A stretch of 64,000 bases of DNA from the NCBI RefSeq assembly GCF_003014735.1, contig NZ_PYAX01000006.1, positions 372,001-436,000 on the forward strand. Direction: 5' to 3'. The notes beneath the pieces were generated by a model, which searched no databases, was not told the DNA's origin, and worked only from the letters and a program-made list of their open reading frames with translations. Origin of the DNA: Saccharothrix carnea. GTDB lineage: Bacteria > Actinomycetota > Actinomycetes > Mycobacteriales > Pseudonocardiaceae. How positions within the stretch are numbered: the stretch's first letter is position 1; every line of letters begins with the position of its first letter. Made by a program: the position numbers and the translations under genes. Positions 45,966 through 53,530 of this stretch are shown here, piece by piece.

Positions 45966-47000
45966 TCAGGCGTCGTAATCCACGGTAACCGCGGTGGTCG
46001 TGGCGAACGACTGGCACGTCAGCACGAAGCCGGCCTCGACCTCGCGCGGCTCCAGCGCGTAGTTCCGCCGCATCTCCACCTCACCGGAGGTGACCAGCGC
46101 ACGGCACGTGCCGCACACCCCGCCCTTGCACGCGAACGGCAGGTCGGCGCGCACCCGTTGGGCCGCGTCGAGGATCGGCACGTCCGCCGGCAGCGGCACC
46201 TCCGTGCTGCGGCCGTCCAGGATCACGGTCGCGACCGAAGAGGCGACCGAGGACGACTCCGCACGGCGCGGTGGAGGCGGCGGCTCGTCCACGTAGAACA
46301 GCTCGTGGTGCACGGCAGAAGGGTCGACGCCCAAGGAACCCAGCACGTCCTCCGCGTCACGCACCATCCCGTACGGCCCGCACAGCCACCACGCGTCCAC
46401 GTCCGCCCACGGCACGACGGTCGAGAACAACGCCCGCAGCTTCGCCGCGTCCAACCGCCCGGTGAACAGCTCGACGTCCCGCGGCTCCCGCGACAGCACG
46501 TGCACGAGCTGGAACCGCGCCGGGTACCGGTCCTTCAGGTCGGCCAGCTCCTCGGCGAACATCACCGTGTCCGCACGCCGGTTCCCGTACAGCATCGTCA
46601 CCCGCGCCCCGCCGGCCAGCACGGACGCGGCGATCGACAGCGCGGGCGTGATGCCCGAACCGGCGACCACCAGGCCGTGGTGCGACCCGCCGGACGGCGT
46701 GAAGCCACCCAGCGGCGGCAGGACCTCCAGCACGTCACCGCGCTGCGCCCGGTCCACCAGCCACGTGGAGAACAGGCCGCCTTCCACCCGCCGCACCCCG
46801 ATCCGCAGCGGACCGCCGGCGGGCGCGCAGATCGAGTACGACCGCCGCTCGTCGCCGTTGCGCAGGGTCAGGTACTGCCCCGGCGCGAACGCGAACTCCG
46901 CGGCCAGCGACGGCGGCACCTCGAACGTCACCGCGGCGGCGTCCGAGCACAGCCGCTCGACCGACGCGACGGTCAGCTTGTGGAACACCGGCCGCGCCAT
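45966..47000 (-). CDS. paaE: 1,2-phenylacetyl-CoA epoxidase, reductase subunit PaaE
   Basis: A 344-residue flavin and Fe-S reductase that feeds NADPH electrons to the PaaABC oxygenase. RRSYSICAP (FAD, near residue 53), VAGSGITPALSIAASVLAGG (NADPH, near 112) and a plant-type [2Fe-2S] domain with CKGGVCGTC near 285 and a fourth cysteine in FVLTCQSFA are complete. The ATG at 46998-47000 overlaps the paaD stop (ATGA). It is the last gene of paaABCDE. Confidence 0.95.
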   Translation of the reverse strand: MARPVFHKLTVASVERLCSDAAAVTFEVPPSLAAEFAFAPGQYLTLRNGDERRSYSICAPAGGPLRIGVRRVEGGLFSTWLVDRAQRGDVLEVLPPLGGFTPSGGSHHGLVVAGSGITPALSIAASVLAGGARVTMLYGNRRADTVMFAEELADLKDRYPARFQLVHVLSREPRDVELFTGRLDAAKLRALFSTVVPWADVDAWWLCGPYGMVRDAEDVLGSLGVDPSAVHHELFYVDEPPPPPRRAESSSVASSVATVILDGRSTEVPLPADVPILDAAQRVRADLPFACKGGVCGTCRALVTSGEVEMRRNYALEPREVEAGFVLTCQSFATTTAVTVDYDA

Positions 47001-47491
47001 CAGATCTCCTTCACGTGCTCGAACGGCTCGGCGCAGTCCGCGCACCGGCGCAACGCCTTGCACGCCGTGGACCCGAACCGCGACACCTCCGACGTGCGCG
47101 GCGACCCGCACCTGGGGCACGGCACCCGCTGCGACGGCGGCGTCAGGTTCAACGGCACGGGACCGACCGCGCGCGGACCCAGCCGGGACGGCGGCGCGAT
47201 GCCCGCCTCCCGCAGCTTGCGCAACCCGTCCTCGCTGATCCAGTCGGTGGTCCACGCGGGCGACAGCGACAGCCGCACGTCCACCTCCGCGTACCCGGCC
47301 GCGTGCAGCGATCGCCGCAGGTCGGCGGCCATCTCGTCGAGCGCCGGGCACCCCGAGTAGGTGGGCGTGATCGTCACCGACACCCGCCCGCCGGACTCGG
47401 TCACGTCCCGCAGCACGCCGAGGTCGGCCAGCGTCAGCACCGGCAGCTCCGGGTCACGGACGCGCGCGGCGACTTCCAGGGCGGTGCTCAC
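47000..47491 (-). CDS. paaD: 1,2-phenylacetyl-CoA epoxidase subunit PaaD
   Basis: A 163-residue SufT-like (DUF59) protein needed for maturation of the epoxidase, probably in Fe-S or diiron assembly. VRDPELPVLTLADLGVLRDV near residue 11 and TPTYSGCPALDEMAADLR near 42 are the DUF59 part; CPRCGSP ... CKALRRCADCAEPFEH near 120-158 is the C-terminal zinc-ribbon-like part. The GTG at 47489-47491 overlaps the paaC stop (GTGA), and its own stop overlaps paaE. Confidence 0.94.
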   Translation of the reverse strand: MSTALEVAARVRDPELPVLTLADLGVLRDVTESGGRVSVTITPTYSGCPALDEMAADLRRSLHAAGYAEVDVRLSLSPAWTTDWISEDGLRKLREAGIAPPSRLGPRAVGPVPLNLTPPSQRVPCPRCGSPRTSEVSRFGSTACKALRRCADCAEPFEHVKEI

Positions 47492-48378
47492 CACGTCGCC
47501 CCCGGCAACGACCGGTGCAGGTGCTGCATCTCCGCCAGCAGGTAGCCGAACGCCTCCGTGTGCACGCCGTCGCGCCCCGCCAGCCCGTTCACCCGCGCCG
47601 CGGGCACGTCGGTCGGCCTGGTCAGCCCGCCCGCCGCCAGCACCGCGTCCAGCACACCGTCCACTTCGGACCGCAGCTCGGCCGGGTCGACCGCGACACC
47701 GGCCAGCCGCAGCTCCACGGCGTGCGCGGTGAACAGCTCGGCCAGGAACGGCCACACCCGTTCCAGCCCCGCCTGCATCCGCCGGTGGGACTCCTCGGTG
47801 CCGTCACCGAGCCGCACGACCCACTGGGCCGCGTGGTCGCGGTGGTAGGCCAGCTCCTTCAAGCCCTTCTCCGCCACGGCCGCCAGCACCGGGTCGGCAC
47901 TCGCCCGCAGCCGCGAGTACTGCGCGACCTTCCACGACGAGAACACCAGCAGCCGGGCCGTGGTGGTGCCGAAGTCACCGCCCGCGAACGGCCCGCACTC
48001 GATCTCCGCCAAGTGCACGTTGCGGAAGTCGCGCTCGTCGCGCAGGTACGCCAGCGCGTCCTCGTCCCGCCCCGCGCCCTCGACCTCGCCGGCCCGGGTC
48101 AGCAGCAGGCGGGCCTGGCCGAGCAGGTCGAGCGCGATGTTGGCCAGCGCGACGTCCTCCTCCAGCTCCGGCGCGCGGGAGCACCACTCGGCCAACCGCT
48201 GCGACATGATCAGCGCGTCGTCACCGAGCATCAGGCAGTACGCGGTCAGGTCGGCGCGGTCGACGGCGGGCACCTCGCGGTCCACCCCGGCCAACGCCTC
48301 GGAGAACCCGGTGCCGAACGCCCAGTGCGCGTCCTCGTGCCCGTCGATCAGGGCTTCATACGCGTTATCGAAGCTCAT
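47488..48378 (-). CDS. paaC: 1,2-phenylacetyl-CoA epoxidase subunit PaaC
   Basis: A 296-residue ferritin-like structural partner of the catalytic PaaA subunit. CLMLGDDALIMSQRLAEW near residue 48, VALANIALDLLGQARLLL near 75 and LKELAYHRDHAAQWVVRLGD near 173 are typical. It forms the (PaaAC)2 core that epoxidises phenylacetyl-CoA. The ATG at 48378 overlaps the paaB stop (ATGA). Confidence 0.95.
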   Translation of the reverse strand: MSFDNAYEALIDGHEDAHWAFGTGFSEALAGVDREVPAVDRADLTAYCLMLGDDALIMSQRLAEWCSRAPELEEDVALANIALDLLGQARLLLTRAGEVEGAGRDEDALAYLRDERDFRNVHLAEIECGPFAGGDFGTTTARLLVFSSWKVAQYSRLRASADPVLAAVAEKGLKELAYHRDHAAQWVVRLGDGTEESHRRMQAGLERVWPFLAELFTAHAVELRLAGVAVDPAELRSEVDGVLDAVLAAGGLTRPTDVPAARVNGLAGRDGVHTEAFGYLLAEMQHLHRSLPGATW

Positions 48379-48659
48379 AGGTGCGGCACGTCCTCGGGGA
48401 TCTCGTAGAACGTCGGGTGCCGGTAGACCTTGTCCCCGCTCGGCTCGAAGAACGGGTCCTTCTCGTCCGGCGACGACGCGGTGATCGCCGCCGCGGGCAC
48501 CACCCAGATCGACACGCCCTCGTTGCGCCGGGTGTAGACGTCACGCGCGTTGCGGACGGCCATCTCGGCGTCCGGCGCGTGCAGCGACCCGACGTGCACG
48601 TGGTTCAACCCGCGCTTGCCGCGCACGAAAACTTCCCACAAGGGCCACGACGAACTCAT
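48375..48659 (-). CDS. paaB: 1,2-phenylacetyl-CoA epoxidase subunit PaaB
   Basis: A 94-residue subunit matching PaaB over its full length: [20 protein letters not shown] at residue 5, then [19 protein letters not shown] and a C-terminal [18 protein letters not shown]. It bridges PaaAC units and is required for activity. The ATG at 48657-48659 overlaps the paaA stop (ATGA). Confidence 0.95.
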   Translation of the reverse strand: MSSSWPLWEVFVRGKRGLNHVHVGSLHAPDAEMAVRNARDVYTRRNEGVSIWVVPAAAITASSPDEKDPFFEPSGDKVYRHPTFYEIPEDVPHL

Positions 48660-49588
48660 GCCACACCCTCCCGAGCCGTGTGCTTGGCGGCGTGCGCAGC
48701 GGCGGCGGCACGGACCCACTCGCCGTCCTCGTGCGCCTTGCGACGGTGCTCGACGCGTTGCTTGTTGGTGGGTCCGTTGCCGCCGACGACCTGCCAGAAC
48801 TCGTCCCAGTCCGGCTGGCCGAAGTCGTGGTGACCGCGCTCGGGGTTCCACTTCAGCTCCGGGTCCGGCAGCGTCACGCCCAGCTTCCGCGCCTGCGGCA
48901 CGGTCATGTCGACGAACTTCTGCCGCAGCTCGTCGTTGGTGTTGCGCTTGATCCGCCACTTCATCGACTGCTCGGTGTTGGACGACTCGGCGTCCGGCGG
49001 GCCGAACATCATCAGCGACGGCCACCACCAGCGGTTCACCGACTCCTGCACCATGGCGCGCTGGGCGTCGGTGCCGGACATCATCGTCAGCAGCAGCTCG
49101 TAGCCCTGCCGCTGGTGGAAGGACTCCTCCTTGCAGATCCGGATCATCGCCCGCGCGTACGGCCCGTAGGACGTGCGGCACAGCGGCACCTGGTTGCAGA
49201 TCGCGGCGCCGTCCACGAGCCAGCCGATCACGCCGACGTCGGCGTAGGACAGCGTCGGGTAGTTGAAGATCGAGGAGTACTTCTGCCTGCCCGAGATCAG
49301 CTTCTCGGTCAGCTCGCCCCGGTCCGCGCCCAGCGTCTCGGTCGCGGCGTACAGGTACAGCCCGTGCCCGGCCTCGTCCTGGACCTTGGCCAGCAGGATC
49401 GCCTTGCGGCGCAGCGACGGCGCGCGGCTGATCCAGTTGCCCTCGGGCTGCATGCCGATGATCTCGGAGTGCGCGTGCTGCGCGATCTGCCGGATCAACG
49501 TCTTCCGGTAGCCGTCGGGCATCCAGTCACGTGGCTCGACGCGCTGCTCGGCCGCGACGGTGCGCTCGAACTGAGCCTCCAGGTCCAT
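48656..49588 (-). CDS. paaA: 1,2-phenylacetyl-CoA epoxidase, catalytic subunit PaaA
   Basis: A 310-residue diiron monooxygenase subunit that converts phenylacetyl-CoA to the ring-1,2-epoxide. Diiron ligands are visible in [17 protein letters not shown] near residue 68 and [16 protein letters not shown] near 150, with [16 protein letters not shown] near 36. The ATG at 49586-49588 has TAACAT 6 nt upstream and no proper Shine-Dalgarno, so the operon is probably read from a leaderless message. No paaG, Z, J, K or regulator is adjacent; the rest of the pathway must lie elsewhere. Confidence 0.96.
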   Translation of the reverse strand: MDLEAQFERTVAAEQRVEPRDWMPDGYRKTLIRQIAQHAHSEIIGMQPEGNWISRAPSLRRKAILLAKVQDEAGHGLYLYAATETLGADRGELTEKLISGRQKYSSIFNYPTLSYADVGVIGWLVDGAAICNQVPLCRTSYGPYARAMIRICKEESFHQRQGYELLLTMMSGTDAQRAMVQESVNRWWWPSLMMFGPPDAESSNTEQSMKWRIKRNTNDELRQKFVDMTVPQARKLGVTLPDPELKWNPERGHHDFGQPDWDEFWQVVGGNGPTNKQRVEHRRKAHEDGEWVRAAAAAHAAKHTAREGVA

Positions 49589-49629
49589 GCCTCGATGTTA
49601 CACCTGGAGACCGATTTACGGCAGAACTG

Positions 49630-50142
49630 TCACAAACCGCTGGACGTGCTTCTTCTGGCCGTACCCCTCCGCACGAGCCAGACCAGCGGCACCAGCACCG
49701 CCCACACGGCGAGCAGGAACGTGCCGATCGGCAGCAGCGCGAGCACGGCCGTGCGCCCGGCGACGCGCGCCACCTCCGGGTCGGCCGTGTCGTACTCGAT
49801 GCGCACGAGCTGACCGGGCTCCAGTCCTTCCGGGTACAGCAGGCCCTGCGACGGGCTGTGCACGGCGCCGTCCGGCGTGGCGAAGCGCACCACCGTGCGC
49901 TGGAACGAGACGGACACCACCTCGGCGGTCGCCTTGCCCAGCCGCTCCTCGATCATCAGGTCGTCGCGCCAGCACGCCGCGAGCAGGATCACGCCGATCA
50001 GCGTCACCACCGCGCCGAACACCACCAACGACCGGCTGACCAGGAGTCGAGCCCTCGGGCGGGCACCTGTCCGCACTGCGTCGTCCACCACAACTGAGGA
50101 GTCTAGGGCGGCCTCCGCTCCGGATCTCAGCGACGAGTCCAT
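49630..50142 (-). CDS. DUF3592-like two-helix membrane protein
   Basis: A 170-residue protein with one helix near residues 37-57 (SLVVFGAVVTLIGVILLAAC) and another near 130-155, enclosing an extracytoplasmic domain. That domain contains ATAEVVSVSFQRTVVRFATP and PGQLVRIEYDTADPEVARV, typical of the DUF3592 family, whose function is unknown. The start is uncertain. The ATG at 50140-50142 lacks a ribosome site, while a GTG pair at 50086-50091 follows TAGACT by 8 nt and would give a 153-residue leaderless product. The longer form overlaps the menF -10 hexamer. Confidence 0.72.
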   Translation of the reverse strand: MDSSLRSGAEAALDSSVVVDDAVRTGARPRARLLVSRSLVVFGAVVTLIGVILLAACWRDDLMIEERLGKATAEVVSVSFQRTVVRFATPDGAVHSPSQGLLYPEGLEPGQLVRIEYDTADPEVARVAGRTAVLALLPIGTFLLAVWAVLVPLVWLVRRGTARRSTSSGL

Positions 50143-50154
50143 ACCCTCGACGCC

Positions 50155-51384
50155 GTGACCTCAGCTCCTGTCTCGCGGACCCGACAACGGCTGCGCGCGC
50201 ACACCAGGCGCGTCATGGGCGGCAACCTGCTGGGCAGGCTGCCCGCGCCGACCGGTGCGCTGAGCTGGGTGCGCGACGGAACGGGCCTGGTCGGGTGGGG
50301 TGAGGCGGCCCGGTTCGAGGTGTCGGGACCGGACCGGTTCGCCGCCGCCGACCGCTGGTGGCGCGAGTTCACCGAGGACCTCGAGGTCGAGGACGAGGTC
50401 GGCGTGCCGGGCACCGGACCGGTGGCGTTCGTCAGCATGGCGTTCTCCGACCGGCCCGGCCACTCGGTGCTCGTGGTGCCGGAGGTGGTGATGGGCCGGC
50501 GCAACGGGCACGCCTGGCTGACCACGATCGGCGACAGCGGCAAGCGCCGGGTCGAGCCGGTGCGCAGGCCGGCGGAGGTCCGCTACAGCGACGGGCAGGT
50601 GTCCGTCACCGGGTACCGGGAGGCGGTGCGCGCGGCGGTCGAGCGGATGCGCGCCGGCGAGCTGGACAAGGTCGTGCTGGCCCACGACCTGCTGGCGGTC
50701 GCGGACACCGACATCGACCACCGGTTCGTACTCGAAGGCCTGGCCGGTCGGTACCCCGAGTGCTGGGTGTACGCCGTGGACGGCCTGATCGGCGCCACGC
50801 CCGAGCTGCTGCTGCGGCGCAGCGGGTCCGTGGTCGACTCACGGGTGCTCGCGGGCACCACGTGGCCGCACGACGGGATGTCCGACGACGAGCTGGCCGC
50901 CGCGCTGCTGTCGTCGGGCAAGAACCGCGACGAGCACGAGTACGCGGTGACGTCGTTGGTGGAGACGCTGCGGCCGTTCTGCGACACGATGTCGGTCGAC
51001 GGACCCTCGGTGCTGCGGCTGCCGAACGTCTCGCACCTGTCCAGCGACGTCATCGGCACGCTCAGCGGCACTCCGTCGTTGCTGGCGCTCGGCGAGGCCC
51101 TGCACCCCACGGCGGCCGTGGGCGGCACGCCTCGCGCGGACGCCATCGCGATGATCGAGGAGCTGGAGGGCATGGACCGGGGCCGCTACGCCGGTCCGGT
51201 CGGCTGGATCGACGGCAACGGGGATGGGGAGTTGGGCATCGCGCTGCGCTGCGCCCAGGTCGACGGCCGCACCGCCCGCCTGTTCGCCGGCTGCGGGCTG
51301 GTCGCCGAATCCGACCCGGACTCCGAGGTCCACGAGGCGCACGCCAAGATGCTGCCCTTTCGCGAAGCCCTCGAAGGCCGGTAA
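50155..51384 (+). CDS. menF: Isochorismate synthase
   Basis: A 409-residue chorismate-utilising enzyme that makes isochorismate, the entry step of the menaquinone route. Conserved blocks are AGELDKVVLAHDLL near residue 170 (general-base lysine), ELLLRRSGSVVDSRVLAGT near 222, SSGKNRDEHEYAV near 257, LHPTAAVGGTPRADAI near 315 and LFAGCGLVAESDPDSE near 380. It could instead serve a siderophore, but menD is 2 kb away. The GTG at 50155 has TACCCT (50142-50147) 7 nt upstream, a leaderless layout; the hexamer begins inside the neighbouring divergent start codon. Confidence 0.9.
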   Translation: MTSAPVSRTRQRLRAHTRRVMGGNLLGRLPAPTGALSWVRDGTGLVGWGEAARFEVSGPDRFAAADRWWREFTEDLEVEDEVGVPGTGPVAFVSMAFSDRPGHSVLVVPEVVMGRRNGHAWLTTIGDSGKRRVEPVRRPAEVRYSDGQVSVTGYREAVRAAVERMRAGELDKVVLAHDLLAVADTDIDHRFVLEGLAGRYPECWVYAVDGLIGATPELLLRRSGSVVDSRVLAGTTWPHDGMSDDELAAALLSSGKNRDEHEYAVTSLVETLRPFCDTMSVDGPSVLRLPNVSHLSSDVIGTLSGTPSLLALGEALHPTAAVGGTPRADAIAMIEELEGMDRGRYAGPVGWIDGNGDGELGIALRCAQVDGRTARLFAGCGLVAESDPDSEVHEAHAKMLPFREALEGR

Positions 51385-51389
51385 CCGGG

Positions 51390-51584
51390 TTATCGCGCTT
51401 CCAAGCCCGCCACGAACCCCGACCAAGCGGCCGAGCCGACCCACAACGTGCCGGCGCCCGGGTTCTTGGAGTCACGAACACCGACACCGCGGTCGGCGGT
51501 GATGCGGCACTCCACGCACGCGTCGCTGGCGGGGGCGCTGTAGGTGCTCTTGAACCAGCCCATGTCACGCGGTGAGTCCGGCAT
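51390..51584 (-). CDS. DUF397 domain protein
   Basis: A 64-residue protein with the complete DUF397 pattern: MGWFKSTYSAPASDACVEC near the start, VGVRDSKNPGAGTLWVGSAAW in the middle and FVAGLEAR at the end. DUF397 proteins are very abundant in actinomycetes, usually paired with an XRE-type helix-turn-helix gene, and some pairs behave as regulator or toxin-antitoxin-like modules. The ATG at 51582-51584 is chosen because GGAGGG lies 5 nt upstream; a GTG two codons earlier overlaps that site. The expected HTH partner is missing; only a short fragment lies upstream. Confidence 0.85.
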   Translation of the reverse strand: MPDSPRDMGWFKSTYSAPASDACVECRITADRGVGVRDSKNPGAGTLWVGSAAWSGFVAGLEAR

Positions 51585-51702
51585 GGTCACCCTCCAGTAG
51601 CCGCCTGTGGATCAACTCGATCGTATCCGCGTGGCCACAGGCGAGGTCTTGGAGTTTCCTGAACGCCCGCAACAGGTTCGCCGTGTCTAGAGGTGCCTGT
51701 GA
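51565..51702 (-). pseudogene. Orphan coding fragment upstream of the DUF397 gene
   Basis: A 45-codon open frame, bounded upstream by a TGA at 51703-51705 and without a good start codon, reads APLDTANLLRAFRKLQDLAC followed by GHADTIELIHRRLLEGDHAG. Its amphipathic helical look and codon usage suggest real protein sequence. It ends inside the DUF397 start region. It may be the remnant C-terminus of a gene that once preceded DUF397, or a very short gene using TTG. Low certainty. Confidence 0.35.
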
Positions 51703-51915
51703 TCAGTGCAAGCGGTACCGATGTCGAGGCGTGGGTGAAGGTCGACGACGACTGCGACATCGTCTGCGAGTTGGACGGAGGAAGGGGAGGCCCAGTTCAA
51801 GTTCGGCGGCAAGCGCTCGTTCGCCCTGGAGCTGATCTTCACCGAGCGGGGCCTGGAGAACCTGAGCCGGATGAGCACGGAGGCGTTGCGCAGGTTGCGA
51901 TCAGGCGAGGCTTGA
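51693..51915 (+). pseudogene. Frameshifted small hypothetical gene
   Basis: Two coding-like segments lie in different frames. From the GTG at 51693, VISASGTDVEAWVKVDDDCD followed by IVCELDG is read to about 51781. Then, in the +1 frame, EAQFKFGGKRSFALELIFTE followed by RGLENLSRMSTEALRRLRSG reads to a TGA at 51913-51915. The junction is the purine run GGAGGAAGGGGAGG (51777-51790), a likely slippage site. Together they would make a protein of about 75 residues. Decay or a sequencing error could explain it. Confidence 0.5.
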
Positions 51916-51924
51916 AAGTTGACG

Positions 51925-51963
51925 CACGCGGGGCCGCCCCCGGGTCGAGGGCGGCCCCGCGTG
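51925..51963. terminator. Bidirectional terminator before the M1 peptidase gene
   Basis: A perfect 15-bp stem pairs 51925-51939 with 51949-51963 around a 9-nt loop. It lies between the plus-strand fragment and the 3' end of the minus-strand peptidase gene. Confidence 0.8.
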
Positions 51964-51978
51964 TGACGTTCGACTTGC

Positions 51979-53475
51979 TCAGTGCTGGTGACCCGCGAGC
52001 AGCTCGCGCGTCTCGTGGATCTTCTTGAACGACTTCGGCTCGCTCACGGTCGCCGCACGCGCCGCGAAACCCGCCGCACCGGGCGCGACGGCCGGCTTGC
52101 CCGGCGTGAACAGCCAAGTCTGGAACAGTTCGTCCAACTGCTTGCCGGACAGCTTCTCCGCGAACGCGATGAACTCGTCGGTCGACGCGTTGCCGTTGCG
52201 CTTGGCGGCGGGCCACTCCTGCAGCAGCCGGAAGAACGCCTCGTCGCCGATCTCGCCGCGCAGCGCGTGCACGGTCAGCGCACCCCGGTCGTAAACGGCG
52301 CCGTGGAACTGGTTGGCCGCGCCCGGATTACCGGGCAGCACCTGCCAGAACGGGCTGTCGGCCGGGTACAGGCCGTAGACGTAGTCCGAGTTCTCCTGGG
52401 CCGTGCCCTCGCCGACGTGCTCGGACCACAGCCACTCGGCGTAGCTGGCGAAGCCCTCGTTCAGCCAGATGTCCTGCCACCCCTGCACGGACACCGAGTC
52501 GCCGAACCACTGGTGGCCGACCTCGTGCGCCACCACGTAGGTGTTCGAGCCGCGCCGGAAGAACGCGGCGTCGTAGGTCGACCGGGTCTGGTTCTCCAGC
52601 GCGAAGCCGATGCCCGGTGTCGCCACGCCGCCCTGCGCCTCGAACGGGTAAGGCCCGAACTGCGACTCCAGGAACTCCGTCACCTCGGGCGTGCGCTCGA
52701 TGCTGGCCACGGCCGCGCCGTAGTCCGCGCCGAGCCGTTCCGAGTAGGCGTTGAGCACCGGCTGGCCGTTCGGCGCGGTCGACTGGCGGATCTCGAACTG
52801 GCCGATCGCGATGAACGCCAGGTACGTCGCCATGGGCTGCAGGCTGCGGTAGCGCCAGCGCGTCCAGCCGTTGATCTGCTGGGCCGTGCCGCCGAACGTG
52901 CCGTTGGAGATCACCTCGACGCCGGTGGGCACGGCCACCGAGATGTCGAACTTCGCCTTGTCGGTCGGGTGGTTGTTGCTCGGGAACCACCACGGCGCGA
53001 TGTCGGGCTGGTCGATCGCCAGCGCGCCGTCCGGGGTCCGCTTCCACGACGTGTAGCCGTCCACCGCGTACGTGGAGGGCACGTCGGAGTAGGTGACGAC
53101 GACCGTGACGTCGGAACCCTTGCGCAGCGTGCCGCGCGGGTCGACCACGAGTTCGCCGCCGGACTGCGAGAACGAGGCGACCTTGTTGTTGACCCGGACC
53201 GAGCTGACCTTCAGCAGGAAGTCGAGGTTGAACCGGCTCAGGTCCTGGGTGGTCCTGGCCAGGATCGTGGTGGTGCCGGACAGGTTGTCGGTGGCCGGCT
53301 GGTAGTTGAGCCTGATGTCGTAGTGGGCGACGTCGTACCCGCCGTTGCCCGCGTTCGGGTAGTACGGGTCGCCGATGCCCGGCGCTCCGGGCTGGGCCGC
53401 CGTCGCCGTGCCGGCGAGCAGGAGCAGGGACGCCGCGGCGGCGGTACCGAGGGTCAGCTTCGCTCTCAGGGACAT
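51979..53475 (-). CDS. Secreted M1 family metallopeptidase
   Basis: A 498-residue zinc aminopeptidase-like protein. Residues 1-26 form a signal peptide (MSLRAKLTLGTAAAASLLLL ... ATAAQPG). The catalytic motif VAHEVGHQWFGDSVSVQGWQ (HExxH) is near residue 320, followed by LNEGFASYAEW with the third zinc ligand. GFALENQT near 294 is the substrate-binding GxMEN variant. The protein is shorter than full aminopeptidase N, lacking most of the C-terminal helical domain, as in many secreted actinobacterial members. It should trim peptides outside the cell. It is 55 nt downstream of menD. Confidence 0.92.
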   Translation of the reverse strand: MSLRAKLTLGTAAAASLLLLAGTATAAQPGAPGIGDPYYPNAGNGGYDVAHYDIRLNYQPATDNLSGTTTILARTTQDLSRFNLDFLLKVSSVRVNNKVASFSQSGGELVVDPRGTLRKGSDVTVVVTYSDVPSTYAVDGYTSWKRTPDGALAIDQPDIAPWWFPSNNHPTDKAKFDISVAVPTGVEVISNGTFGGTAQQINGWTRWRYRSLQPMATYLAFIAIGQFEIRQSTAPNGQPVLNAYSERLGADYGAAVASIERTPEVTEFLESQFGPYPFEAQGGVATPGIGFALENQTRSTYDAAFFRRGSNTYVVAHEVGHQWFGDSVSVQGWQDIWLNEGFASYAEWLWSEHVGEGTAQENSDYVYGLYPADSPFWQVLPGNPGAANQFHGAVYDRGALTVHALRGEIGDEAFFRLLQEWPAAKRNGNASTDEFIAFAEKLSGKQLDELFQTWLFTPGKPAVAPGAAGFAARAATVSEPKSFKKIHETRELLAGHQH

Positions 53476-53530
53476 GCGGCGAAGCTAGTCCCGGCCCACG
53501 GCGGGCTGTACCCCCGACAGTAGGATTCGC

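Noticed and set aside
45966-47351. Extended PaaE starting inside paaD
   Set aside because: The extension is the paaD gene in another frame; the family start MARPVFHKLTVASVE at 47000 overlaps the paaD stop in the ATGA manner used throughout this operon.
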